Below, in pieces: positions 1 to 8,479 of a stretch of 44,632 nucleotides of DNA. Source of the DNA: Nocardioides sp. PD653-B2 (GTDB taxonomy: Bacteria; Actinomycetota; Actinomycetes; Propionibacteriales; Nocardioidaceae); the NCBI RefSeq assembly GCF_002117935.1, contig NZ_BDJE01000023.1:1-44632 (forward strand), read 5' to 3'. A program made the translations under genes and the position numbers. The notes under the pieces were generated by a model. That model was not told the origin of the DNA, ran no database searches, and saw nothing but the letters and a program-made list of their open reading frames with translations. Numbering within the stretch: position 1 is the stretch's first letter; every line of letters begins with the position of its first letter.

Positions 1-170
1 AGCTCGCCCTCCCACACCGCGGCGGGACCGATCGAGTCGACCGAGTGCATGGCGGCCCACTGGGCGGCCAGCTGGAACTGCTCGGACTCGGCCTGATCGG
101 CGACCGCTCGACGTTCGCGGGCGGCAACCAGCACCGCGGTCGCGGTGTCGAGTTCGGTGGTGGCTGCCAT
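1..170 (-). CDS. Partial DUF222/HNH endonuclease-family protein (N-terminus only)
   Basis: The reading frame starts at ATG 168-170 on the minus strand and runs off the left edge after about 56 codons. The visible N-terminus is an alanine-rich helix followed by a segment reading LAAQWAAMHSVDSI. That style of opening is what I know from the DUF222 (13E12-repeat) proteins that usually carry a C-terminal HNH nuclease motif and occur in many copies in Nocardioides-type genomes. The HNH part would lie outside the window, so the nuclease assignment is an inference from a short stretch. The role of these proteins is not established. The gene is preceded by a perfect 7-bp inverted repeat at 241-260 and by one TTGTCCACA sequence at 218-226. 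Confidence 0.5.
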   Translation of the reverse strand, partial: MAATTELDTATAVLVAARERRAVADQAESEQFQLAAQWAAMHSVDSIGPAAVWEGE

Positions 171-240
171 GGTTCAATCAAGCACCCGCCACCGACAGTC
201 AGACCCCCAAAACCCGGTTGTCCACAGGGTCCTGACGATC

Positions 241-260
241 TCGAAAGTAAAATCTTTCGA
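241..260. promoter_or_regulatory. Perfect inverted repeat upstream of the left-edge gene
   Basis: TCGAAAG, a 6-base AT-rich spacer (TAAAAT) and CTTTCGA form a perfect palindrome in an otherwise GC-rich gap. It could be an operator or a small hairpin; no regulator can be assigned. The rest of the 171-489 gap holds no gene: I see only this repeat, one dispersed palindromic element at 411-450 and a degenerate half-copy near 466-488. Confidence 0.35.
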
Positions 261-410
261 CGGTGACCACCACGGTCGACCCCAGCGGACCCGCAAGCCA
301 GACGACGGCTGGAAATCGCCGCCTCAACCGAAGCGGACGGCGACCACACCACTCTGTAAATCAGCCGAGGCGGACCGCAGGCCGAGGGCAAGGAGGCGGG
401 TCGGCTGCGG

Positions 411-450
411 GGGTTTCGAGACAGGCGCTGCGCGCCTTCCTCAACCACCG
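411..450. repeat. Dispersed palindromic element, copy 1
   Basis: The copy begins GGTTTCGAGACAGGCGC, has a GC-rich centre and ends CCTTCCTCAACCACC. The ends are partly complementary (GGTT...AACC), and the centre GGCGCTGCGCGCC is self-complementary. The same sequence type recurs at 12128-12165, 44494-44532 (inverted), 29138-29197 and in the array at 26487-27291, always between genes. Confidence 0.7.
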
Positions 451-489
451 GGGGCGACAGGACTTCGTCCTTCCTCGACCACCATCAGG

Positions 490-1464
490 TCACAGCCAGC
501 GCAGCCAGCGGCCGTGGCCGTGCGTCCACCCGACCGCCCGGCCGTCGATGCCGAGCACGAAGCCCCGGTGGTCGGTCGCGTCCGGACCGGTGGCGGTGAC
601 CGCGGGCAGCACGCGCGGGCTCTCGTTGCTCACCCAGTGGCATCGCCCGCCGGCGACCAGCTCCGTCATCAGGTCGTGGAAGCGCGCCCGCCGCTGCTCG
701 GGCAGGTAGGCGATCACGGCGCTGTGGAACACCACGACCGGGCCGTGCCGCCCGGCCTCGTCGACCAGGGCCGGGAGCTGCTCGACGAGGTCGCCCTGCA
801 GCAGGTACGGCGGGTCGCGGCGGGCGACGTCGATCGCGCGCAGCAGCCGGGCCCGGCGGTCGTCGTGCTCGGGCCAGACGAGCGTCGAGAGCCAGCCCAT
901 CTGGTCCTCGTCGGCGACGTCGAGCGGGTGCAGGTCGATGCCGCCCCGCCACGCGACCTCGGGGGGCGCCGACGGCAGGGGCGCCGGTCCGCGCACGTCG
1001 CACGCCAGCCCCGGGCCCGCCCCGGCTGTCCGGACGCCGTCCCCGGTCGACCAGCGGTAGGAGTACCGGTCGGGGTAGAGGCAGAGCCCGGCGCTGGCGC
1101 CCACCTCGAGCAGCGCCACGGGCCGCTCGCCGGCCAGCGCGGCGAAGGCCGGCACCAGCGTGGCCAGCCGGCCGACCTCGTTGGTCTGGGTCGCTCGCTC
1201 GAGGATCGTCGACCGGATGGTCCCGTCGTCGCCGAGCAGCGCCGCACGGAACGCGTCGTACGGACCGGGCGCGGCGACGCCGTGCCAGCGCGCCGCGGCG
1301 AGGACCAGGTTGGGCTGCCGCTTCGGCACCGGCAGCTCGGCGAGCCAGGCGAGCACCTCGGCGTCCCCGGCCACCCGGGTCGTCCACTCGGCGAAGCAGG
1401 GCGAGTCGTCGGCGTGCTCGGCGAACTCGAGGTACTGGCGCACCGTGTCGGCGTAGACGTCCAT
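490..1464 (-). CDS. DUF2332 family protein
   Basis: A 324-residue soluble protein. The pattern of a short helical N-terminus followed by LLEVGASAGLCLYPDRYSYRW around one third of the way in, and a later VVFHSAVIAYLP segment, is typical of actinobacterial DUF2332 proteins. The GASAG-containing segment resembles the glycine-rich loop of class I methyltransferases, so a Rossmann-like fold is plausible, but no activity is established. I chose ATG 1464 over the in-frame ATG at 1497 because GAGGA lies 8 bases upstream of it and the family usually begins at about this point. The stop lies at 490-492. It is divergent from the lipoprotein gene at 1523, leaving a gap under 60 bp that must hold both promoters. 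Confidence 0.75.
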   Translation of the reverse strand: MDVYADTVRQYLEFAEHADDSPCFAEWTTRVAGDAEVLAWLAELPVPKRQPNLVLAAARWHGVAAPGPYDAFRAALLGDDGTIRSTILERATQTNEVGRLATLVPAFAALAGERPVALLEVGASAGLCLYPDRYSYRWSTGDGVRTAGAGPGLACDVRGPAPLPSAPPEVAWRGGIDLHPLDVADEDQMGWLSTLVWPEHDDRRARLLRAIDVARRDPPYLLQGDLVEQLPALVDEAGRHGPVVVFHSAVIAYLPEQRRARFHDLMTELVAGGRCHWVSNESPRVLPAVTATGPDATDHRGFVLGIDGRAVGWTHGHGRWLRWL

Positions 1465-1522
1465 GGGGGTGATCCTCGTCGTTTCACGTCCGGGCACCGC
1501 CCGGATGGGTCACCATTCTCGA

Positions 1523-2500
1523 ATGAGGACCTTCGGGGGGCGAAGGGCGGTGACGCATGTCTCCGCCCTCCTCTCGCTGACCCTGGCGGCCTCGGTCGTC
1601 GCCGGCTGCTCCGCCGCCGTCGACCAGGCCCACAGCATCCAGACCAAGCTGGGCCGGATCGACGCGATCTCGGAGGCCGACGTCACCACCCCGACGGCCG
1701 AACGGGGTGCGGCGATCTCCGTGACGTACGACGGCGCCGGATCCCGGCGCGAGCTCACCGCGCTGATCGCCGCCATCGACGAGGTGGCGACCGACGCCGA
1801 CTACCCGTCGTTCCGCCTCTCCCTCGAGCCGGTCAGCTCCGAGGGCGACGTGCTCGTCGTCGACGACACCTTCGCCGGCAGCAAGGACGAGGCGGAGGTC
1901 CTGGCCAACTGGCTCACCGTCCTCGACGTGGTGCTCGGCGACATCACCTACACGTTCGAGGCCGGCAACGAGTCGATCGACGTCAACGCCGAGGCGGCGG
2001 TCGCCCACGACGTCAGCGAGGCGAGCCGGCTCCGCTACGGGCACCCCGAGACGACCTGGACGTTCCACAACGGCGACACCACGTTCATCGCCTCCGGGAA
2101 GGTCTCGTCCACCGACGTGATGCTCTTCCAGGACATCCAGCGCTCCGTGTCGTCCGACGTGCTGCCCGCGCCGGCCCCCTCCTGGCGGCTGGAGCGCAGC
2201 GACCACCACGTGCTGCTCGACCTCGACATCGCGTTCCCCGACGCCCCGGTGGACCCGCACCAGCTCACCGTCCAGCGGTACGGCGACGACGTGGCGCGGC
2301 TGGTCGCGACGGCACTCTCCGCCGTCGACGTCGCCGGTCTCCCGGTCCGGATGCAGCTGCGCAACCCGACCGAGACCGGCAGCGACGTCTTCGGCTACTG
2401 GATCTCCGACCAGAGGCCGGTCCGCGGCCGCGACCGGCTGATGCGGGGCTGGGACCTGTGGCTGGTCGCGCTCGCGCACGACCAGCCCGCGGCGACCTGA
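1523..2500 (+). CDS. Predicted lipoprotein of unknown function
   Basis: About 325 residues. The N-terminus has two arginines, a hydrophobic stretch (SALLSLTLAASVV) and the lipobox-like sequence VAGC, so the product is probably exported and lipid-anchored at the Cys. The mature part has mixed alpha/beta composition without a domain I recognise; it contains many Asp/Glu and no further conserved cysteine pattern. The start is uncertain: ATG 1523 gives a good signal peptide but has no clear ribosome binding site, whereas GTG 1550 is preceded closely by GAAGGG and would still keep the lipobox. It converges on the dehydrogenase gene ending at 2504, only 3 bp away, so the two share a terminator region or read into each other. 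Confidence 0.7.
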   Translation: MRTFGGRRAVTHVSALLSLTLAASVVAGCSAAVDQAHSIQTKLGRIDAISEADVTTPTAERGAAISVTYDGAGSRRELTALIAAIDEVATDADYPSFRLSLEPVSSEGDVLVVDDTFAGSKDEAEVLANWLTVLDVVLGDITYTFEAGNESIDVNAEAAVAHDVSEASRLRYGHPETTWTFHNGDTTFIASGKVSSTDVMLFQDIQRSVSSDVLPAPAPSWRLERSDHHVLLDLDIAFPDAPVDPHQLTVQRYGDDVARLVATALSAVDVAGLPVRMQLRNPTETGSDVFGYWISDQRPVRGRDRLMRGWDLWLVALAHDQPAAT

Positions 2501-2503
2501 GAC

Positions 2504-3961
2504 TCAGCCCGCCGGCAGCGCGACGTACGTCGTCTCGAGGTACTCCTCGATCCCCTCGAAGCCGCCCTCGCGGCCGAAGCCGCTCTGCTTCACCCCACCG
2601 AACGGCGCCGCAGGGTTGGAGATCAGGCCGGTGTTGATGCCGACCATGCCGAACTCCAGGCCCTCCGCCAGCCGGATGGTGCGCGACAGGTCGCGGGTGT
2701 AGGCGTACGACGCGAGCCCGTACTCGGTGTCGTTGGCCTGCCGGATCGCGTCGGCCTCCGAGTCGAAGGTCGTGATCGGGGCGACCGGGCCGAAGATCTC
2801 CTCGGTGTTGATCGAGGAGCCGGCGGGCACGTCGAGCAGCACGGTCGGCGGGTAGAAGTAGCCCGGCCCGTCCGGCGCCGTGCCCCCGGTGACCACGGTG
2901 GCGCCGTCGTGGATGGCGTCGGTGACCAGCTGGCTGACGCTCTCGACCGCCTTCTCGTCGATGAGCGGCCCGACGTCCACGCCGGCGTCCTGGCCGCGGC
3001 CGACGGTGAGCGCGGCCATCCGCTTGCCGAGCTTCTCGCCGAACTCCTGAGCGACCGAGGTGTGCACCAGGAACCGGTTCGCAGCGGTGCACGCCTCGCC
3101 CATGTTGCGCATCTTGGCGACCATCGCGCCCTCGACGGCCGCGTCGACGTCGGCGTCCTCGAAGACCAGGAACGGCGCGTTGCCGCCCAGCTCCATGCTC
3201 AGCCGCTGGAGCTGGTCGGCCGACTGGCGCACCAGCACCTTGCCGACACCGGTGGAGCCGGTGAAGCTCACCTTGCGCAGGCGGTCGTCGGACTGGAGGG
3301 TCTGGCTGAACTCGCCGGTGTGGCTGGTCGTGACGACGTTGAGCACCCCACCGGGCAGCCCGGCCTCCTCGAGGAGGCCGGCCAGCGCGAGCATCGTCAG
3401 CGGGGTCTGGCCGGCCGGCTTCACGACCATCGTGCAGCCGGCGGCGATCGCCGGGCCGATCTTGCGGGTGCCCATCGCGAGCGGGAAGTTCCACGGGGTG
3501 ATGAAGAGGCAGGGGCCGACCGGCTTCTTGATGGTGAGCAGCCGGCTGCCCCCGGCGGGCGCCTGCATCCAGCGGCCGTGGATGCGGACCGCCTCCTCGG
3601 AGTACCAGCGGAAGAACTCCGCGCCGTACCCCACCTCGCCGCGCGCCTCCGCGACGGTCTTGCCCATCTCGAGGCTCATCAGGTGGGCGAACTGGTCGGC
3701 GCGGTCGGTGATCAGCCCGAACGCCGTCCGCAGGATCTCGCCGCGCTCTCGCGGCGGGGTCGCCGCCCAGGAGGCCTGGGCGTCGACGGCGGCGTCGAGG
3801 GCGTCGACGGCGTCGGCCAGGGAGGCGTCGGCGACATCGGTCAGCACCGAGCCGTCGGCCGGGTCGATGACGTCGAGCCGGGCGTCACCCTCGGCCTCGC
3901 GCCAGGTGCCACCGATGAAGAGACCCCGCTGTCCGGGGCCGAGGAGATCGAGTCCGTTCAT
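2504..3961 (-). CDS. gabD: NAD(P)-dependent succinate-semialdehyde dehydrogenase (ALDH superfamily)
   Basis: A 485-residue aldehyde dehydrogenase of normal length. Visible landmarks are the ITPWNFP motif (residues 154-160), the cofactor-binding FTGSTGVGK (233-241), the general base Glu257 in MELGGNAP, the nucleophile Cys291 in GEACTAANR, EEIFGP near 387-392 and PFGGVKQSGFGREGG near the C-terminus. The overall sequence is closest to the succinate-semialdehyde dehydrogenase branch, which oxidises succinate semialdehyde to succinate in GABA breakdown; substrate is inferred from resemblance only. ATG 3961 was chosen because the family N-terminus (LFIGGTW) begins here and AAGG lies about 9 bases upstream; the frame stays open further upstream but that part has no family similarity. 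There is no GABA transaminase next to it in this window. Confidence 0.85.
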   Translation of the reverse strand: MNGLDLLGPGQRGLFIGGTWREAEGDARLDVIDPADGSVLTDVADASLADAVDALDAAVDAQASWAATPPRERGEILRTAFGLITDRADQFAHLMSLEMGKTVAEARGEVGYGAEFFRWYSEEAVRIHGRWMQAPAGGSRLLTIKKPVGPCLFITPWNFPLAMGTRKIGPAIAAGCTMVVKPAGQTPLTMLALAGLLEEAGLPGGVLNVVTTSHTGEFSQTLQSDDRLRKVSFTGSTGVGKVLVRQSADQLQRLSMELGGNAPFLVFEDADVDAAVEGAMVAKMRNMGEACTAANRFLVHTSVAQEFGEKLGKRMAALTVGRGQDAGVDVGPLIDEKAVESVSQLVTDAIHDGATVVTGGTAPDGPGYFYPPTVLLDVPAGSSINTEEIFGPVAPITTFDSEADAIRQANDTEYGLASYAYTRDLSRTIRLAEGLEFGMVGINTGLISNPAAPFGGVKQSGFGREGGFEGIEEYLETTYVALPAG

Positions 3962-3999
3962 GGAGCCAGCCTTGCACTCCCGGACCTTCCGGCAAATCG

Positions 4000-4028
4000 C
4001 TGACAGGTCATCGGGTTCGTGGGATTCT
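4000..4028 (+). promoter_or_regulatory. Candidate sigma-70 type promoter for the structured intergenic region
   Basis: CTGACA at 4000-4005 and GATTCT at 4023-4028 are separated by exactly 17 bases. A start near 4035 would produce an RNA that begins at the first of a series of hairpins. Confidence 0.4.
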
Positions 4029-4031
4029 TGG

Positions 4032-4190
4032 CGTGTCGACTTCGGAGGGAGCACCTTGCTGTCGGCACGAACCCCTTGCTGACCCCATGCAGCGAGGGGT
4101 TCCCCCTGTGGAGCAGGCACCGGAGCCCCCCTCGCCCCGGTACCGCGCCCACGAAGCCGCGAGGGTCTCGGCATCGCCGAGACCCTCGCG
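4032..4190 (+). ncRNA. Candidate structured small RNA or leader between gabD and EF-G2
   Basis: The 380-bp gap between two divergent genes contains three successive hairpins: 4032-4040 with 4061-4069 (9 bp, one G-U), 4070-4081 with 4090-4101 (12 bp, one G-U, loop ACCCCATG) and 4158-4171 with 4177-4190 (14 bp, loop CATCG). Between hairpins two and three are C-rich runs, including six C at 4126-4131 in the loop of a possible ACCGG/CCGGT stem. C-rich unpaired segments followed by a terminator resemble the actinobacterial 6C small RNA class, but I cannot confirm the consensus. The alternative is a cis-acting leader or attenuator for the EF-G2 gene that starts at 4344. No convincing open reading frame with a ribosome binding site lies here. 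Confidence 0.35.
4158..4190 (+). terminator. Terminator-like hairpin (14-bp perfect stem)
   Basis: A perfect 14-bp GC-rich stem with a 5-base loop, without a U-tract, as is common for actinobacterial terminators. No annotated gene ends here, so it either terminates the candidate small RNA or acts as an attenuator before EF-G2. Confidence 0.5.
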
Positions 4191-4343
4191 CTTGCTGTCC
4201 GGGCCTGTCGGTCACCACGGCGCAGGACCCTCGACGGCCCGAGCGCTGCGCGAGAGACCGCGCAAGGTCTTGTCAGCCGGGCCGAAGAGGAGTTGGGTCG
4301 GATCGAGGCCCGACCTCGTGGCCTCGGCGCAGGAGGTACGGCG

Positions 4344-6443
4344 ATGGCGGACAGAGGCGGCTCCCGGAGAGGATCGGCGCACGATCTGGGGGCGAGCAGC
4401 CCGGACCGGATCAGAAACGTGGTGCTGGTCGGACCGGCCGGGTCCGGCAAGACCACCCTGGCCGAGGCGCTGCTCGCCGCCTCGGGCGCGATCACCCGCG
4501 CCGGCTCGGTGCGCGACGGCACCACCGTGTGCGACTTCGAGGAGTCCGAGCACGTCCACGGCCGGACCATCTCGCTCGCCGTCGCGCCGCTGGTGCATGC
4601 CGGCGTGAAGGTCAACCTCGTCGACACGCCCGGGTACGCCGACTTCGTGGGCGAGCTGCGCGCCGGGCTGCGGGCCGCCGACTGCGCGCTCTTCGTGGTC
4701 GCCGCCAACGAAGGCGTCGACGACGCGACCCGGGCGCTGTGGCGCGAGTGCGCGGCGGTCGGCATGCCCCGCGCGGTCGTCGTCGCGAAGCTCGACCAGG
4801 CGCGCGCCGACTACGACGGCGTCCTGCGCCAGGCCCGAGCCGCCTTCGGCGACCGGGTGCTGCCCCTCTACGTGCCACTCCGCTCCGGGAGCGAGGTGAC
4901 CGGGCTGACCGGGCTGCTCGCGCCGGGCGCCGAAGCCGAGGCCACCGGCCTGCGCGGGGACCTGATCGAGGCGGTGATCGAGGAGTCCGAGGACGAGACG
5001 CTGATGGACCGCTACGTCGGGGGCGAGGAGATCGACGAGGACGTGCTGGTCGCCGACCTCGAGCGGGCGGTCGCGCGCGCGACGTTCTTCCCCGTCGTCC
5101 CGGTGTGCTCGACGACCGGGGTCGGCTGCACCGAGCTCCTGGACCTCGCCGTACGCGGCTTCCCCTCCCCGGTCGAGCACCCGTCGCCCGACGTCTTCCT
5201 GCCCTCCGGTGCGGAGACGGCGCCGATCACGGGCGACCCCGGCGGTCCGCTCGTCGCGGAGGTCGTGAAGACGACGAGCGACCCCTACGTCGGACGTCTC
5301 AGCCTGGTCCGGGTCTTCTCGGGGACGCTGGTGCCCGACCAGACCCTGCACGTCTCGGGGCACTTCACCTCCTTCTTCGGCGCCGGGGCCGGGCACCAGG
5401 ACCACGACGAGGACGAGCGCATCGGCGCGCTCGCGCACCCCTTCGGGCGGGCGCAGGCCCCGACCGACCGCGTCGTCGCGGGAGACCTGTGCGCGATCGG
5501 GCGGCTCACCCGGGCCGAGACCGGCGACACGCTCTCGTCGGTCGAGGAGCCGCGGGTGCTGCGCCCGTGGTCGATGCCGGAGCCGCTGCTGCCGATCGCG
5601 ATCGTCGCGCACAGCAAGGCGGACGAGGACAAGCTCTCGCAGGCGCTGTCACGTCTCGGTGCCGAGGACCCGTCCCTGCGGATCGAGAACAACCCCGAGA
5701 CCCACCAGCTGGTGCTCTGGTGCATGGGCGAGTCCCACGCCGAGGTCACGCTCGAGCGGCTCACCGACCGGTACTCCGTGCACGTCGACCAGGTGCCGTT
5801 CGTGGTCCCGCTGCGGGAGACGTTCGCCGCCAGCGCGAAGGGCCTCGGCCGGCACGTGAAGCAGTCCGGCGGGCACGGGCAGTACGCCGTCTGCCACCTC
5901 GAGATCGAGCCGCTCGAGGAGGGCGCGGGCTTCGAGTTCGTGGACCAGGTCGTCGGCGGCTCGGTGCCGCGGCAGTTCATCCCGAGCGTCGAGAAGGGCG
6001 TGCGCGCGCAGATGGAGCGCGGCTGCCGGCACGGCCACCCGATGGTCGACCTCCGGGTCACCCTGGTCGACGGGAAGGCCCACAGCGTCGACTCGTCGGA
6101 CATGGCGTTCCAGACCGCGGGCGCGCTCGCGCTGCGCGAGGCCGCCGCAGCCACGACGATCACCATGCTCGAGCCGTTCGACACCGTGGCGGTGGTGGTC
6201 CCCGACGAGCTGGTCGGCAGCGTGATGAGCGACCTGTCGGCCCGCCGGGCCCGGCTGCTCGGCACCGACAAGGCGGGCGACGACCGCACCCAGGTGCTGG
6301 CCGAGGTGCCGCAGACCGAGCTGGTCCGCTACGCCGTCGACCTGCGCGCCTCGACCCACGGGTCGGGTGTCTTCACCCGCAGCTTCGCCCACTACGAGGC
6401 CATGCCCGAGGACGTCGCCCGCGTCGTGCTGGAGCGCGCCTGA
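4344..6443 (+). CDS. fusA2: Elongation factor G-like protein EF-G2
   Basis: A 699-residue translational GTPase paralogue. The P-loop is GPAGSGKTT (residues 30-38), the G3 motif is DTPG (94-97), and the usual NKxD G4 motif is AKLD (148-151). The G1 and G4 spellings differ from canonical EF-G and match the EF-G2/FusA2 type known from mycobacteria, which in published work does not simply replace EF-G in translocation. The later EF-G domains are present, with the VPLRETF and SGGHGQYAVCHLEIEP regions of domain IV and an EF-G C-terminal part. ATG 4344 is chosen because AGGAGG lies 7 bases upstream; the in-frame ATG at 4293 has none. A terminator complex at 6462-6531 follows. Confidence 0.85.
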   Translation: MADRGGSRRGSAHDLGASSPDRIRNVVLVGPAGSGKTTLAEALLAASGAITRAGSVRDGTTVCDFEESEHVHGRTISLAVAPLVHAGVKVNLVDTPGYADFVGELRAGLRAADCALFVVAANEGVDDATRALWRECAAVGMPRAVVVAKLDQARADYDGVLRQARAAFGDRVLPLYVPLRSGSEVTGLTGLLAPGAEAEATGLRGDLIEAVIEESEDETLMDRYVGGEEIDEDVLVADLERAVARATFFPVVPVCSTTGVGCTELLDLAVRGFPSPVEHPSPDVFLPSGAETAPITGDPGGPLVAEVVKTTSDPYVGRLSLVRVFSGTLVPDQTLHVSGHFTSFFGAGAGHQDHDEDERIGALAHPFGRAQAPTDRVVAGDLCAIGRLTRAETGDTLSSVEEPRVLRPWSMPEPLLPIAIVAHSKADEDKLSQALSRLGAEDPSLRIENNPETHQLVLWCMGESHAEVTLERLTDRYSVHVDQVPFVVPLRETFAASAKGLGRHVKQSGGHGQYAVCHLEIEPLEEGAGFEFVDQVVGGSVPRQFIPSVEKGVRAQMERGCRHGHPMVDLRVTLVDGKAHSVDSSDMAFQTAGALALREAAAATTITMLEPFDTVAVVVPDELVGSVMSDLSARRARLLGTDKAGDDRTQVLAEVPQTELVRYAVDLRASTHGSGVFTRSFAHYEAMPEDVARVVLERA

Positions 6444-6461
6444 CGCCGTACTTGTCATGGC

Positions 6462-6531
6462 AAACCCGCACGACACGCCGTGGCCCCTCGGCGTGTCGTG
6501 CGGGTTTCACCGGGCAACCGGTGAAACCCGC
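6462..6531. terminator. Bidirectional terminator made of two overlapping hairpins
   Basis: Arms 6462-6480 and 6489-6507 form a perfect 19-bp stem with an 8-base loop. Arms 6500-6513 and 6518-6531 form a perfect 14-bp stem closed by a GCAA tetraloop. They share bases 6500-6507 and so exclude each other. The element lies between the converging EF-G2 gene and the penicillin-binding protein gene. Confidence 0.85.
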
Positions 6532-6541
6532 CGGCGTGTCG

Positions 6542-8437
6542 TCACGCCCGGGCGGCCCGCAGGAACGCCTCCAGGATCGGGCCGGCAGTGCCGGAGCCGG
6601 ACGAGCCCAGGTCGACGAACACCGCCACGGCGAGGTCGCCCTGGGCGGCGATCATCCAGGCGTGGGTGAGGGTCCTGCCGCCCTTCTCGAACTCCGCGGT
6701 GCCAGTCTTCGCGATCACCGGGGGCCCGGGTACGTCGAGCAGCCCGGCCCCGCTGCCGGACGTCACCACCCCGCGCAGCATCGAGCGCAGGTCGGCGGCC
6801 TCCGAGCCGGACAGCGGCTCGGCCTCGTCGGGCACGGAGACCTCGACCGACCGGACCAGGCGCGGGACCACGGTGTGGCCCGCCTGGATGGAGGCGATCG
6901 CGGTGGCCATCGCCATCGGCGACGCGAGCACCGTGCCCTGGCCGATCATGTCGGCCGCCGCCTCGGTCGCGGACGCGGGCGGCTCGACGCTGCCGAAGTA
7001 CGCCGGGAAGCCGAGGTCGTGGTCGATGCCGACACCGAGCGACGCCGCGGCCCCGGCCAGCTCGCCGTCGCTGAGCTTGCCCGCCTGGGAGATGACCGCG
7101 GTGTTGCACGAGTTCGCGATCGCCGTCCGCAGCGCGATGTCGCCGACCGCGCCGCTCGGGTAGTCGTCGTAGTTCTCGAAGCGCTTGCCGTCGACGGTGA
7201 CCGACGTCGTGCACGGCACCACGGTGTCGGGGGTGAGGCCGGCGCGGAGCAGGGCCAGGCTGCTGACGCTCTTGAAGGTCGACCCTGGCGCCAGCCGGCC
7301 GTAGGTCGCGATGTTGTAGCCGTCGTTGCCCGGCCCGTTGGCCGCGGCCACGATCGCCCCGGTCGACGGGCGGATCGCGACCAGGGCGCTGGCCGGGCCG
7401 ATGCCGGCCAGCTCGCGCTCGGCCGCCGACTGGAGCCGCTCGTCCAGGGTCAGCTCCAACGGCGTGCCCTGCTGGGCGTTGACGCGGAAGAGCTCGCGCT
7501 CGGCACCGTCCGGCGCGACGGCGTCGACCACCGCGCCGTCGATGCCCTGCAGCTGGTCGTCGTACCGCGCCTGGAGCCCGGAGAGGCCGGCCGTGTCGCC
7601 GATCCGGTACCTGTCCGGGTCGTCCTCGATCATCTCGGCGGTCACCGGGCCGACCGTGCCGAGGATCGGCGCGGCGAACTCGCGGGTCGGCGCCAGCGGC
7701 AGGTCGTCCTGGACGGCCAGCGCACCCCTGATCGACCGGTAGCCGGCGCCGACCGCGGTCGGCACGTCGTCCTTGCGGAAGACGATCGCCTCGACGAACG
7801 CCCGGTCGCCGGCGGCCTCCACCTGCTTCACGTACGGCGCCGCGTCGACGCCGACCAGGTCTGCGAGTCGGCGCGCCGACTCGCCGGCGCGCTGCGCGGG
7901 CACCTGGGACCGGTCGATCCCGAACCGGACCACCGGTCGCAGGGTCACCAACGGGGTGTCACCCGCGCCCAGGATCGGCCCGCGGGCACCACCGACCGGG
8001 GTGACGTCGAGGACGGTGGCCGGGCCGAGCGTGGGCTCCACCAGCTCGCGCGACCACGCCACCTGCCACTCGTCGTCGGCCTCGGTCAGCGCGGCCTCGG
8101 TGGTGTAGGTCCACTCGTCGCCCGCGATCGGCCAGGTCCAGCGGATCGTCGCGGTCGCCTTCCCGTCGGTCTCGTCGGCAGCGTCCGCCTCGACGACGGG
8201 CTCGACGTCGCCCAGGCCCTCGACGACCTCGGCGTACTCAGCCGCGACGTCGTCCGGCGCCTCGTCGACGAAGGCGACGTCGGTGAAGTCACCGGAGACG
8301 AGCGCCGTTGTCAGGGAGTCGACCGCGTCGTCGAGGTCGGGACCGGTCACCTTCTTCTCGGCGGCGTCGCAGGCGTTGAGGCCTGCGAGCGCGAGCACGA
8401 ACGCGACAGAGACGGCGGCCAGCCGAGATGCCTGCAT
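6542..8437 (-). CDS. Class B penicillin-binding protein (MecA_N-type N-terminal domain plus transpeptidase)
   Basis: 631 residues. A short hydrophobic N-terminus leads to Cys23 in LNAC, an imperfect lipobox, so the protein is membrane-attached either as a lipoprotein or by an uncleaved helix. Residues about 25-140 look like the NTF2-like MecA_N domain, followed by the dimerisation region and the transpeptidase domain. All three active-site motifs are present: STFK (386-389, nucleophile Ser386), SCN (443-445) and KTGT (577-580). It should cross-link peptidoglycan outside the membrane. The protein resembles the mycobacterial PbpA / Pbp-lipo group; no neighbouring shape or division gene helps to choose. 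The start ATG 8437 has AGG very close and a TAGAAC box 7 bases upstream, which suggests a leaderless or nearly leaderless message. Confidence 0.85.
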   Translation of the reverse strand: MQASRLAAVSVAFVLALAGLNACDAAEKKVTGPDLDDAVDSLTTALVSGDFTDVAFVDEAPDDVAAEYAEVVEGLGDVEPVVEADAADETDGKATATIRWTWPIAGDEWTYTTEAALTEADDEWQVAWSRELVEPTLGPATVLDVTPVGGARGPILGAGDTPLVTLRPVVRFGIDRSQVPAQRAGESARRLADLVGVDAAPYVKQVEAAGDRAFVEAIVFRKDDVPTAVGAGYRSIRGALAVQDDLPLAPTREFAAPILGTVGPVTAEMIEDDPDRYRIGDTAGLSGLQARYDDQLQGIDGAVVDAVAPDGAERELFRVNAQQGTPLELTLDERLQSAAERELAGIGPASALVAIRPSTGAIVAAANGPGNDGYNIATYGRLAPGSTFKSVSSLALLRAGLTPDTVVPCTTSVTVDGKRFENYDDYPSGAVGDIALRTAIANSCNTAVISQAGKLSDGELAGAAASLGVGIDHDLGFPAYFGSVEPPASATEAAADMIGQGTVLASPMAMATAIASIQAGHTVVPRLVRSVEVSVPDEAEPLSGSEAADLRSMLRGVVTSGSGAGLLDVPGPPVIAKTGTAEFEKGGRTLTHAWMIAAQGDLAVAVFVDLGSSGSGTAGPILEAFLRAARA

Positions 8438-8479
8438 GACCTCGGTTCTACCAGCCGCCCCCGACGCGGGCGACCAGGC

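Noticed and set aside
218..226. DnaA box (TTGTCCACA)
   Set aside because: Only one copy is present, in a gene upstream region; an origin would need a cluster with dnaA or dnaN nearby.
145..2637. A long plus-strand frame over the DUF2332 and lipoprotein genes
   Set aside because: Low-complexity shadow of the minus-strand DUF2332 gene and of the lipoprotein in another frame.
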